64,000 nucleotides of DNA from Bugula neritina (Eukaryota; Bryozoa; Gymnolaemata; Cheilostomatida; Bugulidae): the NCBI GenBank assembly GCA_964035545.1, contig OZ037772.1, positions 5,357,733-5,421,732 on the forward strand, written 5' to 3'. This document shows, in pieces, positions 23,816 through 36,626 of the stretch. Under the pieces are notes generated by a model, which was not told the DNA's origin, made no database searches, and saw only the letters and a list, made by a program, of their open reading frames with translations. The position numbers were made by a program, and so were the translations under genes. Position 1 is the first letter of the stretch; each line of letters opens with the position of its first letter.

Positions 23816-26090
23816 TTATTCAATGAACAATCCATGAACTTCCAACTCATAGATATTGAGAGGCTTATTTACTTCAACAGCTGTTAGTCTCACATATCTA
23901 CCATATATTCTAGTATGACATGTAACCAGAAATATATCTACAGGTTGTGGTTGTCCAGGAAGGTAGTCACAGATCTCATCTTCTGGTGGATCATCAAAGT
24001 TGGTGTCGGTTTCACCAACTGTTACTCTTACATTGGCCAGTCGATTATTTATAGCTATATGAACAATAAAAAGAACTGGATTATATTAAGTAGGTGAGCC
24101 ATAATCCTAATTATCTTAGTACATCCAACATAAACACAATATTAATATTATGATCTGTTTGCAGTTATGGTGTTATCAGCAACTGTGCACATACTATGAA
24201 TATTGTCTGCAACTGCTACAATAATGCAACTAACACATACATAGTTTTAATAAATTTGAGAAGAAAATGAAAAAAACAAGAAAAAATCTCTGCAATAATT
24301 AAAAAAAGTTTTTACTTACTGGGAAACCTCTCATCCAACCTGTTCCAGATCTTGACACCCTCAACAAAGTGGTTGGTAACCAGATCTACTTGTATCCATG
24401 GAGATAGTTCCTGTTCAGTATGTGCCAAACTTTTAAGGTCGTGTAGTCCAGATTCAGAAGGACTATAAATGCCATCAATAGCTTTAGATCCCGGAAAGAA
24501 AGAACGATGGACGCTGCTCATAGTAGCTTTTTTATCTGCAATTCAGATAATAAAAATGAGAGTTTGCCTTCGCGAAATATGTTGAGAACAATTTAATAAC
24601 ATGTTGTGTAATGAATATTCTAACTTTTAACAAAAGTTATAGAGTTGACTCTTCATTTTGCCACCAAAACCAAGGTGAACAGATTTTAAAGCAATGTTAC
24701 AGGAATGTTCCAACTGCCTGATTTTTTATACCTTTAGTGAGATCAGTAGTGAAGCAGTAGACAACCAACTCCTCAGAGTATATCTTCTTAACAGAACACA
24801 GTCTACTAGTCTGCTCTGTGTTGATTATCACTTCTGGTTTATCAGACAGGAAACAGATTGATGTATTCTTGTCATATGACACAGCAACACATGACTGGTT
24901 ACAGGAGCAGAGAGACAGACAAAACTCAAGACTAAAAGTGATTCTATGTTGGTAAGGTGTTAGCACATCAGAAAATGTCCGATTCAAAAATAGTTCTTCA
25001 TCTATAAAGAAATATGTGTAAATTATATGAAAGCAGTTAAACTATTGTTACTATTTTCTAATAACTGAATATATACGTTAATTTTGCTTTTGTCTATAGT
25101 AATTGGACCCCAACACAGTTTATTGCTAATATATAGAAACTCAAATTTATAGAATTATATGCAATTATTTTACTGATTATGAAACTTGATATGTAAATAG
25201 AAAGCTGATAAAACAAATTTTGTAGCAAAAGATGGCTTGTTAGAATTGAATGACCACATTTTTCATGTATAAAAACTGAACCTCTCAACATAAAGCATCC
25301 CCTTAGCTCTCAGAATTGAATGACATTTATTAATTTACTTGTCATTGAAGATATCTTCATAAAGTGAGCCATCTCTTCCAAGTTTCTTTCTTTTAGTTCT
25401 ACTAAAGGTTCATTGAACAGTCTACAAGTTCTGTTTGCTGATCCAAAGACACCAGACAGACACTGACTGTGGAGATCACTGCACTGAGTCATACACTCGA
25501 GAGTCGAGCCAGCTAAAACCAGTTTATATTCATATTTATTGATGACATTTTGCTGTTCTAATTAAGAGTTAAGTATACAATTAGTAGTTTATAAAGCCAC
25601 AATATCAATAGCCTATCACATTTATCAAAATGATAAAAATGGAGAAATAATTAAGTGATCAAAAGCATCATGCGATATCAGCTGTGTATACACCCTGATC
25701 AAATCACTTTGAATATAACTGAGTGTTTACAGTATACTGTATTATCTATGCATTTCTAAGGTGTGCATGAATTTCACATTCCTTACAAGGATCCACTGTG
25801 AGGCATTGCACATTACACCAGAGTGTCACCTAAAAGACTGTTGCAGTTGCAGTGTTCTTTTAAATGTCTTTTCTATATTTGTGTCATCTTGTAATGTGCT
25901 GCGGCAAAAATATTCACACTTCCTTACCTTTCCCAGCTTGTGTTGGCTCCGTCTCTTGGAGTAGCGAATAGTTCAGTACATTGGAAATATCTTGCATGCA
26001 ATACATGTTTTGAATTTCATTTTCTATAGCTGAGATTAGAGCCAAATACAAATTACCAAGAAGAATTATTTTATCAAGATGCAGCGCCAT
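23816..26090 (-). CDS. Gene C: secreted two-PAN + FTP protein, 353 aa
   Basis: Five exons on the minus strand: 25928-26090, 25339-25512, 24732-25001, 24320-24535 and 23816-24054. All internal junctions are phase 1, and the total is 1062 nt. Exon 1 encodes a signal peptide (MALHLDKIILLGNLYLALISAI) plus a short mature N-terminus. Exon 2 is a short Cys-rich, PAN-like half-module (CMTQCSDLHSQCLSGVF). Exon 3 is a full PAN/apple-like domain (LEFCLSLCSCNQSCVAVSYD). Exons 4-5 are the FTP domain (QELSPWIQVDLVTNHFVEGVKIWNR, then DEICDYLPGQPQPVDIFLVTC). The N-terminal region is longer than in A, D, E and F. The stop TAA overlaps a polyadenylation hexamer, implying a very short 3' UTR. Ligand unknown; a secreted lectin or adhesion role is inferred. 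Confidence 0.85.
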
Positions 26091-27897
26091 GTTTACATGA
26101 GAAGTGGTGTTTAATAAATGAAAATATATACAAATACTATTTACTAGCTCCTAGAAAATATGATAATAGGACATATCCTGATGCTATATGCCACTATTGT
26201 TATAGATCAATAATACCCTGGGGACATAGAATGAAATTGATTCAATTGTTCAAATGATATTATCAACTCCAACTTCAAATAAGCTTATTTTAGCTGATCT
26301 TGACAAAACATCATCATTATAGTTTGAGGCGATTGAGCAAACAAACAGCAAATTATTCTTTACAATTATTTTCTTTACTCTATATTTTGTAATATGTTAA
26401 TTTTTATCTTTTAAGTAGTTCTAATAAATGTTACTTGGCCTTTTGTTTGAATCAACTCTATTCATTAAATAAAGCATGACTTTATGTTGCAACTGAGGTG
26501 CAATATTATAAAATGATAGTTCAATACTTTCTAGAAACTATAAAGATTCATTGATTAAATTAGTTGAAATATATTCCATCAGCAGAGCAAACTAAAATAC
26601 TACTTTAACTAAGCTGAATAACTGAAAGTCTGAAAACATAAAACAATTATCAAGACTTTTCACCGAGCAAAGTTTCTATAATAAAGTAAGCTTTAAACGA
26701 TGAATTGAAAAAACACTTCAAATATGAAACTTTGCATGTAGAGGCGTTTTCATGAGTTGAAGTTTAAAATGCAATGATCATACAAAAGCAATTTTCAATG
26801 CATCAGCTTCATTTGCTTTGTTTGTTTCCTTAAAATAATTAAAGCACGGGCACATTTACAGTTGTGGTAACTCACTTAATATAATTGACTTGAAAAAATT
26901 AGAAAAGAAATGCAATGTAATGATATTACAAGGTACTGAATTATAAATCCTTATTAACATTGAATAAGTGCTACATTAGTTTGCATCTATAATAGTCAAT
27001 CACTTTGTGTGTATTATTCATTATCTTCCTTTCAAATTCCTACTACATTATGCAAAGTACACTATAGTCTAGCATACAGTAGTTATTGGTATTGATCTAT
27101 ATAAATAATATCATTGCAGATATACTGAAATATAGAATATAAAATGAAAACTAATATCTGCTGCTTCAACCTAAGAGTCACGTTTCTAAGGAGCTTAATT
27201 ATACCAATACATAGAATAGTCTGCATAATTTATAATGAATTGAAATTTGAAACACAAGTATGCCCATAAAGCTGTATTTCAATGATCACCTGTGTTCTGA
27301 TTTGAAAAGCAAACATCAATTATATTTTAGCCATTCACCAGTTTATTACTGTATACTGAAATACCAGCATTTAATAGGAATTAATATTGATTAATGAAAT
27401 TCCAGTTTGCAATTTGCCTATAAAATTCTTGAAAGCATATTATACTATAAAGCATCATTTGAAACTTTCCTATATACTGTATTACACAGGATTGCATGCA
27501 GTAATATGTTTACAAATGCATGGTATTGATTTATGAAACGTGACAAGCAATTAATACTGCAATAATAATATATAGAAACTATTTGGTATAGCCATACATT
27601 AGGAGCAGATGAGCCCAGCATTTATTTGGTAATGTTGAATCTAAAGAGCTTAGGTGTAACAAAACACAGATTGCTTGATGTATACTGATTTAATATTTTA
27701 AAATTGAGTATATAATATGTGCTAAAAGAGGTAGTGTTAAAAAACAGTGCTCAATGTACGTTATCTATCAAAATAAAATATTTTAAGCTTTGATCGATCT
27801 ATTTGCATGACACTGATGATAAAATGAAAAAAATTAAAAGCTTCTGTTGGGTAAGTAAAAGCCCAATTTGCAGCTAGAATGAAATATTAAAAAGAAA

Positions 27898-28106
27898 GGA
27901 GCATCTATGGTCTAGGGGTTAGAGCCTTTTCCAAGTAAACACGAAGTCATAGGTTCAAACCCGGACAAAGGCCATTGGTGATGTTAGGAAGAGCATCCAG
28001 TCATAATTGCTCCTGTGCCCCACCTAATTAAGTCCTCAGCTTGCTTTAACAAAAACCCTTCCCATCAGGAGTTTTCTCACAGGGATAGCAACTATAAACT
28101 TGCATG
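27898..28106 (+). mobile_element. tRNA-derived SINE, copy 2
   Basis: Head ATGGTCTAGGGGTTAGAGCC (box A) and GGTTCAAACCC (box B), body GTTAGGAAGAGCATCCAGTC, then CCCTTCCCATCAGGAG, end ACTATAAACTTGCATG. This copy includes the full body between the AAAAACCC and CAGGAGTTTTCTCACAGG motifs. Confidence 0.85.
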
Positions 28107-28423
28107 AAACAAAATATTGAAAAGATGCTAGACATCATCTGCAAAGGTTTGGCTGCTATCCACACGAAGTGTAGCTGCTTGCAGTTGAAGGACTAAACGT
28201 TTTTTTTGAAGACTATAAAAACAATTTGCCGTAAGTGCAAAATAATTGGAGTCACATAAAAAAATCAAGTTTGTTTAGTGTTTTCTTTTAGAATAAATTC
28301 ATACTTTTTGGGATATGTTCTGTTGAATATGCATTTCATGTTATACAATTCTTTAATTTTTTTACAACATTAGTCTGTTACTAATGTTGTAAGTAGTTTT
28401 CTCTATTACAGATTTAGAATATC

Positions 28424-28428
<5 letters not shown>

Positions 28429-28493
<65 letters not shown>

Positions 28494-28510
28494 TATACAT
28501 ATACATATAC

Positions 28511-28577
<67 letters not shown>
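28429..28577. repeat. (TA)n microsatellite with ATACAT interruption
   Basis: TA array broken near 28497-28520 by ATACAT units. Confidence 0.95.
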
Positions 28578-28579
<2 letters not shown>

Positions 28580-28624
28580 CAGTGTTGCTACAGTGCTAGA
28601 AGTAAACTATAATAAACTACTACA

Positions 28625-28843
28625 GAGAGCAGCCGTTGTTTATAGGGGTTAGAATGTTTGCATAGTAAGGTCAAAGTCATGGATTCAAGCCCAGACAAAA
28701 ACCATTGGTGATGTTTGAAAGAGTACATCCAGTCACAATTGCTTCTGCGCCTTATTTCAATAAGTTCTTGGCACAATTTTACAAAAACCCTTTTCATCAG
28801 GGGTTTTTTCACAGGAATGGTGACCATAAACTTGCGTGAGTTT
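28625..28843 (+). mobile_element. tRNA-derived SINE, copy 3
   Basis: Same family: box B-like GGATTCAAGCCC, body ACATCCAGTCACAATTGCTT, end ACCATAAACTTGCGTG. It is more diverged than copy 2 and lies about 500 bp from it in the same orientation. An antisense frame here (28588-28827) is an artefact of the repeat. Confidence 0.82.
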
Positions 28844-29348
28844 TTGATGATAAACTACTACATTGCAAACTGACTGAGGAAAAAAGTCAAACTTTTGATG
28901 TTAAGTAAACATTTTGCTACAAGTAATAAAAATACATGTTGATATAGGTTTACTGCAAGACCTTGTCTGCAATTTTTTTTAATTACAGAAAATATATGCT
29001 GCTCAAATAGAAAAAGACTACTATATAATAACATTTAGTTTCTCAATTCAGCTTAGTATTAGTTCTTTGATTTTGTACATATAATATAGAATATTCCATT
29101 AGGTAACAAAAGTGAAAGATGGTCTAATTCTGTTTAAAATAATGACAACTGATTCAAATTAATTATTCAAGTGTTTAAAATTAGTCATATTTTCTAAAAA
29201 ATATCCACATTTTTGCGCAATTACTAAATACTACCAAAATGATATAGATTTTTTGATAGTTTTTAGTAATCTTCAATAAATGAATTTATACAAAAAGGAA
29301 GATTACATAACATAACACTTAATAATCATTTCTTTATAAAGATAAAAA

Positions 29349-32300
29349 TCATCCCCGGTAAGCCTTAATTGTATGTGCCGGAGATTTTTTGATTTTCCTT
29401 CTTTGAGATTTTTGCATTTGTTGTAATAATCTTCTTTTTCTAGCTGAAACGAATGCAAAATAAAAATTTTAGGGACTTGCATTAAACCAGCACAAAGTGT
29501 GTAAGACGCGATATAGTATATATATTGTACCAATATTTGTTTACTTAGTACATGTTTTACATGTTATCTGAGCAGCATCACATCATTAGGGTGGATAAAA
29601 TCAGCATTACACACGCACACACACACACACACGCACGCGCACACACACGCACACACACACACGCGCGCACACACATGCACACGCACACACACGCGCACAC
29701 ATGTGCACAGGTACAAGCACCAGCACACGCACGCACACACACACAGTATTTTAACTGACTGAACCTCAAATTTTAGAATGTGAAATATGACAAAGAAGAA
29801 AACTCCCACCTCGTTTCTCTCGCACCATCAGCACTGCTATGATAGTTAGAATTATGACTGTAGCTACTAACACCAGGTACCCAATAGCAGAGTGCGCATC
29901 TAAAAGATATTGTAGACGTTATGTACAGTCTGTTTTATATACATGGTGCTATCTAAAAATGATTTTACCACACACAGTATAATCTATTTTACATTTAATA
30001 GAAGTTGAAATAAAATATCTTGTTATATATATAGTACTCATAGTTAAAGATCTTCAACTTCATAATACTGCGCGAGATGTACCTCCAACACCAACAGAAC
30101 CTCTACCATGTCTTTGTGAACTTTACGAAGGCCTTCGACAGAGTCCGGCATGCAGCTTTGTGGGCAATCATGAGGATGTTTAACATCAACGCCAATCTAA
30201 TCAACACAATAAAACAACTATATAATAAGGCCTCCAGCACAGTTTACCTCAACGGAAGCATAGGGGACTGGTTCGGGACATTAGTTGGGGTCAGACAAGG
30301 CTGTTTGCTTTCTCCAACTTTCTTCAACATCTTTTTGGAAAGAACCATGACTGGCGCACTAGAAGAGCACAATGTAACAGTCAGCATTGGAGGCAGAACA
30401 ATTACCAATTTGCGTTTTGCTGACGACATTAACGGACTAGCAGGGGAAGAACAAGAGCTCACCAAAACTTGTAGAACGATTGGACACAACCTCAGCAGCG
30501 TACGGCATGGAGATCAGTGCCGAGAAAACCAAGCTGATGACCAACAATATTGACAGCATCAACACAGACATCAAAATCAATGGCAAAAAACTTGGAACTG
30601 TCAAGAGCTTCAAGTACCTTGGGTCAGTCGTATCAGATGAAGGATCAAAGCCTGAAATTCTCTCCAAGATTGCGCAAACAACAGCCGCCCTGACAAATCT
30701 GAGGTCTGTTTGAAATGACAAAAATATCAGACTGATGCGATCACTGGTCATCTCCATATTTCTGTCTGCCTGTGGGTCATGGACACTGAAAGCAGATTTG
30801 GAGAGAAAAATACAGGTAACTGAAATGAGATGCTACCGCAGGCTCCTAGGCATCTCATACAAAGACCACGTCACAAATGTTGAGGTACTGAACAGAGTCA
30901 CAAACGCATCAAAAAGATCTTTTGACTACTGTGAAGAGATAGAAACTGAAGTAGTCTGGGCATGTCACAAGATCCACAGGACTTGCCAAGACAATCCTAC
31001 AAGGAACTGTTCAAGGAGGGAGAAGGAGAGGCAGGCAGAGATAGAATGGGAGGACAACATCACAGAGAGGACCGGAAAAACACTGAGCGACAACTTGAGG
31101 AGGACAGAGAACAGAACGGGATAGAGAGAGCTGATTGCAAAGATCAACAGTGGTGCCCCAACGATCGTTCCGACCAAGAAATAGATACAGGTACAGGTAC
31201 AGTTGAAGAAAACAAGACATTTGCTTACTTTTAGATTTTGTATCATCTTCATTTTCTGACAAGCTGTTGAATGTCGAGTTGATTCTAAAATGAAGCAAGC
31301 TGAGACCATTAAATGTAGAAGTTTTGGTAATGTGAGTTGAAGGTTTTGTTGTCTGATGACCAGCTGCCTTTACAGTAGAAGAAGTTTCTTGAATCGAGTC
31401 AATCCATTTAACTGTGACCATGCTTGAAGGAAACTCTTGAGAATCTAAAGCTAAGAGAAAGTTAGCAAAACGTCTTTAAAAAGTTTAAAGCTTTTTTCCA
31501 GGATATTTGTAAATTAAAGCTATAGCTTTAGTTTACAAATATGCTGGAAGAAAAAATTTTCTTTGTCCTAAAGTGATCATGTTTGATATGCTAGTAGCTG
31601 GTGACCATTTTACTTATTTACCATTATCGTTGGCTCTCTTAACTCCACACTTTAAAGTTGATAGGTCAGAATGACCTTGAGTTGTGTCAAGGTCATATTC
31701 ATTGCCAAGAATCACTTCTTGGCTAAGTCCAATCCAATACGTCTGCACATTGTCCGGGAATAGCTCAGAGCGCATGTTGCAGTACAACTTTCTAGTGCCT
31801 GAGTTCTTCCTGACTTTAATTTTTGGGTTATACCTCCCAGATGGCTGGAAGTCTGGAATAATATACGTCATTCAGTTTTTTTAACACTTTAATTTGAAAG
31901 TTTAACAATAGAGCTTTTAAAACATTAAATTCTTTTAAACCATATAAAATAGTACGACAGATTATTTTCTATAATTTCTAATAGGAAAGCCCAACAATAA
32001 CAAAAGTAGCACTGTACAATATTTGACATTATAACTATTTTATTAACAGAATGCTGAGGCATAAAAAACTTTTATGATTTTACAATTCATAGTTGAATAA
32101 CTATCTACTCCTATAGGAAAATAACTTCAACATTACACTCACACACAGTGGGAGGAAGAGAGAGAAAGGCAGAGTCATAGATGCCACTGGAAGAAGAATC
32201 TTTGCACGTCATATTCAAGCCTAGTCTGTGTTCCTGAGTCAGAGTATATAGTAGAGTCCCACCAACATGGTGCATTACATCAGGAGTTGCGATGCCTTCA

Positions 32301-32868
32301 CTCTCAATTACTATTCAACATTATTTTTGATGGCATTTTTTTCCATATGTTGGCTTAATTTTAGAAATTTATCTGTAATATTTATTAGCTACGCAGAATT
32401 GTAAAAAAGGCAGGACTGACTTTCAATATTATCGGTAGTCAAAAACAAAAAAACTTTTAAGGACTTGAAGTTTCAAAGCAAAATATAAGACTCTACTTAA
32501 AGCAATCATGCATAATAAAAAAATGTAGATGTAAATACATTAATAAATTATATATAGGTATATGGTATAAAACAAATAACCGATTTTATCATAACAGTTT
32601 CAGACTGCATGAAACTTTGGCATTGGTTTGGCTAGTTAGAAGCTATGTTATGTTATGAAATTACCACAAACACTATGATTACTATTCACCCTTTAACAAT
32701 TATCTGCGTCTAGCTGTATTATTGGCTTGAACATTTTCATTGAAAACATTTTATACTCACTGATGTCAGCATAAAAGTTTGACTTGTTTGCTGCCAATGG
32801 CTTACAGCTGATCTCCAGTTTTTCTCCTTCAAACAAGAAGTTCTTGTAGTTTGTGGAAAGGTTTAGGG
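29349..32868 (-). CDS. Ig-Ig-linker-TM protein, 3' exons only
   Basis: Six minus-strand exons: 32761-32868, 32143-32310, 31622-31852, 31229-31444, 29810-29899 and 29349-29443. All junctions are phase 1. Exons 1-2 make an Ig-like domain ([16 protein letters not shown], then LGLNMTCKD). Exon 3 is a second Ig-like domain ([30 protein letters not shown]). Exon 4 is a Ser/Thr-rich stalk. Exon 5 is a transmembrane helix ([21 protein letters not shown]). Exon 6 is a very basic tail ([20 protein letters not shown]), stop TGA at 29349. No signal-peptide exon was found between 32.9 and 34.0 kb. These may be the membrane-anchoring 3' half of gene D, reached through a weak phase-1 donor at 34040/34039 just before the D stop, or by skipping the last D exon. 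A partial gene is the cautious call. Confidence 0.75.
29610..29750. repeat. Compound CA/CG microsatellite
   Basis: Array of CACA, CACG and CGCG units in the intron between the TM and tail exons of the Ig gene. Confidence 0.92.
30064..31203 (+). mobile_element. 5'-truncated RTE-like LINE fragment
   Basis: Encodes reverse transcriptase motifs [34 protein letters not shown] and the catalytic [12 protein letters not shown], then [23 protein letters not shown] and a C-terminal region ([35 protein letters not shown]). Frame changes near 30465 and stop/frame breaks near 30712-30735 make it non-functional. The end has tandem ACAGGT units (about 31184-31203), as seen at the 3' ends of RTE-clade elements. 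It is inserted antisense in the intron between the stalk and TM exons of the Ig gene. The 5' end is missing. Confidence 0.85.
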
Positions 32869-34034
32869 CTGGTGAGTTTAGAAATTAAAAATTGTTATTA
32901 TATTTTATAAAATACTTCACTAGTCACTAGCTCAATGTTTGACAAACGTTTTTTACTTTATAAAATGTTCTTGACACAAAGTTGGATATAATAATGTTAG
33001 TAATTATGTTAGTAAACAGTATTAATCGTACCAAGTGTGAGGTGTTTTTGTATATTTAAAAGTGTAAATATTCGTATTGCGTGTTGTATTTGCATTGCCA
33101 TTAGAATCTAGAGAGATTACTTTCAAGGTTTTGCAATGAGAGTGACATTATGCTTTAATGAAATTCCAAAAATGTTGCAGAACAATGAGCAGAATAGAAG
33201 ACCTCTTTTTTAATTGTTTTACATTTAAATTGACATAACGCACATTGACTCTGGGTTATGTTGCTTAATCAGTTGTATGATAACATTTTAATACAAAGTA
33301 GTTAGTACTAATTACACACACGCACACGCACACGCACGCGCACGCATGTAATTTTCTAATATTAGTGTATATATACCCTATGTCTGATGAAACCTAATGC
33401 GAGTAAAAAAATTTAATGCTTTTAAATAACAATTCAGAGAATATGCTTAAATTAGCCCATTTGTTTATTAGAAACTATATACTTATAGAAAGCAACATAA
33501 CAAAAATTTTTAGTGCTTCAGAAGTTGAGTGTTTTATTTAGAAATTAAAAGCTTTTGTCATGATAAAATGCAGCTACATTTATATAATATACATAGAAAT
33601 ACAAGTATGAATACGAAAACTAATATTATGAATAAGAAACTAAATATAAATATACAGCAAATATAATTATCAGCATAAGTATAAATATAAATATTCAGAA
33701 GCAAGGTTAAACTTTGTATATAAATTTAACTAATAATAATGATGCTTTTAGACATTATTGCATATATATTGGAATTTTTCAAGTATATTTTATTCATCAT
33801 CTGCCTGGTTCGGTCAATAAAATATCTGACCTTTTCTGTGTTTCAAAAGAATAAAGCACGTGCATTAGGAAAAGTTTAACTCTATGCTGAAGATTGAAGC
33901 AATAGTGTTATCTATGCAAATTAAAAGCTCAGTATCATTAATATTAATTTTTTAAAGTTAGATTTAAAGCCAATTTTTCTAAACCAATTTTTTATAAATA
34001 AATAAAGGTGTTCTGGCTGTATAAAAAGTGTTTT
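32869..34034. other. Intergenic or intronic gap between gene D and Ig exons
   Basis: No signal-peptide exon or other coding exon found on the minus strand. It contains a short CA/CG tract at 33314-33349. Confidence 0.4.
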
Positions 34035-36533
34035 TCAACTAAGTTGTATCAGTATCTCCAATCCATGGATTTCCATCTCGTAGATGTTCAATCTATCATA
34101 TACTGCAACAGCTGTTACTTTCACATATCTACCATACATTCTAGTACAACATGTAACCAGAAATATATCTGCAGGTGGTTGTCCAGGAAGGTAGTCACAG
34201 ATCTCATCTTCTGGTGGATCATCAAAGTTAGCGTCAGTTTCACCAACTGTTACTCTCACGTTTGCCAGTCGATCAATAGCAACTGTAAAAAGGATTAATT
34301 TAGTTTCCATAACTCTAAGTTTCTTAGATCTGCTGGAATAAATTTTTTTCTAGATTTACGATATAGTCTTTTATATAACTATCTAAGTGCAGCCGGTCAT
34401 TAATTAAATATTAATTTAAATCATCTTATAAAAAGTAGCAAAAAGTAAGTCCTAATTATGACAAAAATGAGCTTCGCAATATTCGCTCCTAGATTCCGTA
34501 TTAATGACAAATTTGCTAGCTGTAATTGTATTAATCTAAAGACAAGTTTTGAGTAGTTCAGTTGGAAGAATACATGCAAGTAAATTTGCAAATAAAACTT
34601 TGAATTGACCTTGTTGGAAAATATACTCCAAATAAACTTAATTCAAATCATTGGGCCTCCCAAGTGCATCTGTACGGTCCTCTATGTCATATGTCATGTG
34701 TCATATGTCATGTGTCATGTGACATATGTCATGTGTCATATGTCACGTGTCAGAGATGATGTGTCATATGTCATGTGTCATATGTCATGTGTCATATGTC
34801 ATATGTCATGTGTCAGAGATGATGTGTCATATGTCATGTGTCATATGTCATGTGTCATATGTCATGTGTCAGAGATGATGTGTCATATGCCATGTGTCAT
34901 ATGTCATGTGTCAGTGATGATGTGCAATATATGTGACATGCATTCTTTTGGCTATATGTGACGAATATCACTTGCAACATGACATGTTCTACAAGTATTT
35001 TGTGGCCATTCACAAAACTATTTTTTTTAAGAATACAATGTTTTTTCAATTTACTGCAATATGGATGTTTAGATTACTAGTTGATGTTTATATTTTATAC
35101 ATACGTCATTTGCCACTAGAAAGACAATTGTTTCTTTAAATTATATAATCATTTCTTTTTCAAATTTAAAAGACCTTGAGATGAAGTTTCTGATCTGTTC
35201 CAGATTTTGACACCATAAACAAAGTGCTTAGTGAGAAGATCAATCTGTATCCATGGAGGCCGTTCCCATTTTGTGTGGGCAAGGCTATTGCCCTCAGGTA
35301 TGTTCCACTGAGAAGGAAGATAAATTCCATCAATGGCATGATCACCAACGTACTTTGAGTGTGTTGAGGATAACTTGGCAAACTTTCCTGCCAAAAAACA
35401 TAGCACGATGACAAAATACTTTCCATAATTTTAAAACATTCTAATTTTTTTTGAAACAAGTTTTTGCACTTACTGAAAAGCTTTAGTTTTAAAATTCATT
35501 ATATTTTTATGTCGATAACTACTTATAAAAAAACATATAATTGAAGTCGACCATGCTTATATAACTGAACTCATTTAGATTTCCAAGTAGCACAAATACT
35601 GTTAAACTTTTTAGTCGCCTCACAATATTTTGTGCCTTGGGTCACCAATTCTTTTTTAAGTTTACATAGTAAATAATTTCGAAAGCCTCTTACAGTTTTC
35701 CAGTTGTAAGGATACAACATATCTCGTACCTCTTGTGAGTAAAGTTGAGAATGCATAAACCTGAATGTCTTCAAAGTGAATCCGTTTGACAGTTGTTTGT
35801 TTCTCAATGTCAATTGAGTTGTCAATTACTGTCGGTGTTTCTGACATCTTGCAGGTGCTCGTGACTTCATCATATGACACAGCAGCACATGATTGGTTGG
35901 CTGCACAAACAGACAGACAGTGTTTGTGAGTGGGAAGGTATTTCATGTTGTGTGTCTCCAAGATATGAGAATAGTTTTGGTTGGTGTACACATCAGTTGC
36001 TGGAACAGACATTATGTACAGATGAATATAGCGAGGATATTAACTACTTTCTATATTTAGGGTGTTTAAACACTAATTTAATACAGCATAATAACCAATG
36101 TTATTTCAGAGTTAAATGTCTGCAATAAGTGTAAAAAAAATTAAATTGCATTGCAACTTTGATGACCCCTATATAGCACAGTTTATTATTTCATATCTTT
36201 GGGTTTTATCCCAGTTGCATTAGAAAAAGGGTTTTCACATGCATATAGAACAGCAATCAACTATATAACACTATCTGTATCACTCTAAAGCATGTCTAAC
36301 AAGCCAAGAATTAGTTTATTTTTTGTATGCATGGGTAAATAAGTTTAAATAAAGATTTCAATTGTATCAAGTAACCTGATTAGGATACAATTATTTCATT
36401 TTGAAGATATTAAACTTATCTATTTTTCAAGTAAATTTTGGCATTGCATAATAAATGAAACAAACTTACTGCATGAACAGCCAGCTGGAACAACCAAGTG
36501 AAGCAAAACCAGAATCACATTTATCCAAACCAT
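34035..36533 (-). CDS. Gene D: secreted PAN + FTP protein, 264 aa
   Basis: Four exons on the minus strand: 36470-36533 (signal peptide MVWINVILVLLHLVVPAGC), 35730-35999 (PAN), 35175-35387 (FTP N-half) and 34035-34282 (FTP C-half). Junctions are phase 1; total 795 nt. PAN signature: HCLSVCAANQSCAAVSYDEV. FTP: HAIDGIYLPSQW, ERPPWIQIDLLTKHFVYGVKIWNRSE, DEICDYLPGQPPADIFLVTCCTRMYGRYVKVTAV. Exon lengths 270 (PAN) and 213 recur exactly in gene F. The donor after the FTP N-half is unusual (GTCTTT). The protein ends EIHGLEILIQLS. The Ig-TM exons lie directly downstream, so an alternative membrane form is possible. Confidence 0.85.
34684..34925. repeat. CATRTGTCA satellite in gene D intron
   Basis: Degenerate 9-bp units TGTCATATG/TGTCATGTG, with a higher-order spacer CAGAGATGATG recurring. 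It lies in the intron between the FTP N- and C-half exons. The related tracts in the same intron of E and F are listed separately. Confidence 0.9.
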
Positions 36534-36599
36534 CTTTGTCTAGTTCTAGTAATCATGTGTCCAGGTACAACTGCTAATTATTGTATCACAGTGGGTCTC

Positions 36600-36626
36600 T
36601 AGGTTTAGCAACATTAATATTTAAGA
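36600..36626 (-). promoter_or_regulatory. Conserved upstream block, gene D
   Basis: The minus strand reads TTAAATATTAATGTTGC about 75-90 nt before the start codon. The same core with small changes lies upstream of genes E and F. A second shared block, CCTGGACACA..ATTACTAG, lies between it and the start codon. Confidence 0.5.

Larger units (their letters stand above)
26100..29340. other. Intergenic region with two SINEs and an AT array
   Basis: No exon recognised. It contains SINE copies at 27.9 and 28.6 kb and a long AT microsatellite at 28.43-28.58 kb. Confidence 0.45.

Noticed and set aside
29303-29533. 76-codon frame ending KCYVM as the Ig gene tail
   Set aside because: The intron phase of the TM exon demands the other frame, which gives a basic tail ending at 29349.
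29552-29809. Repeat-rich frames on both strands
   Set aside because: They arise from the CA/CG array; the real coding piece here is only the TM exon starting at 29810.
34605-34961. 118-codon frame rich in MCHMSCVICH
   Set aside because: It is the intronic CATGTGTCA satellite read in frame.
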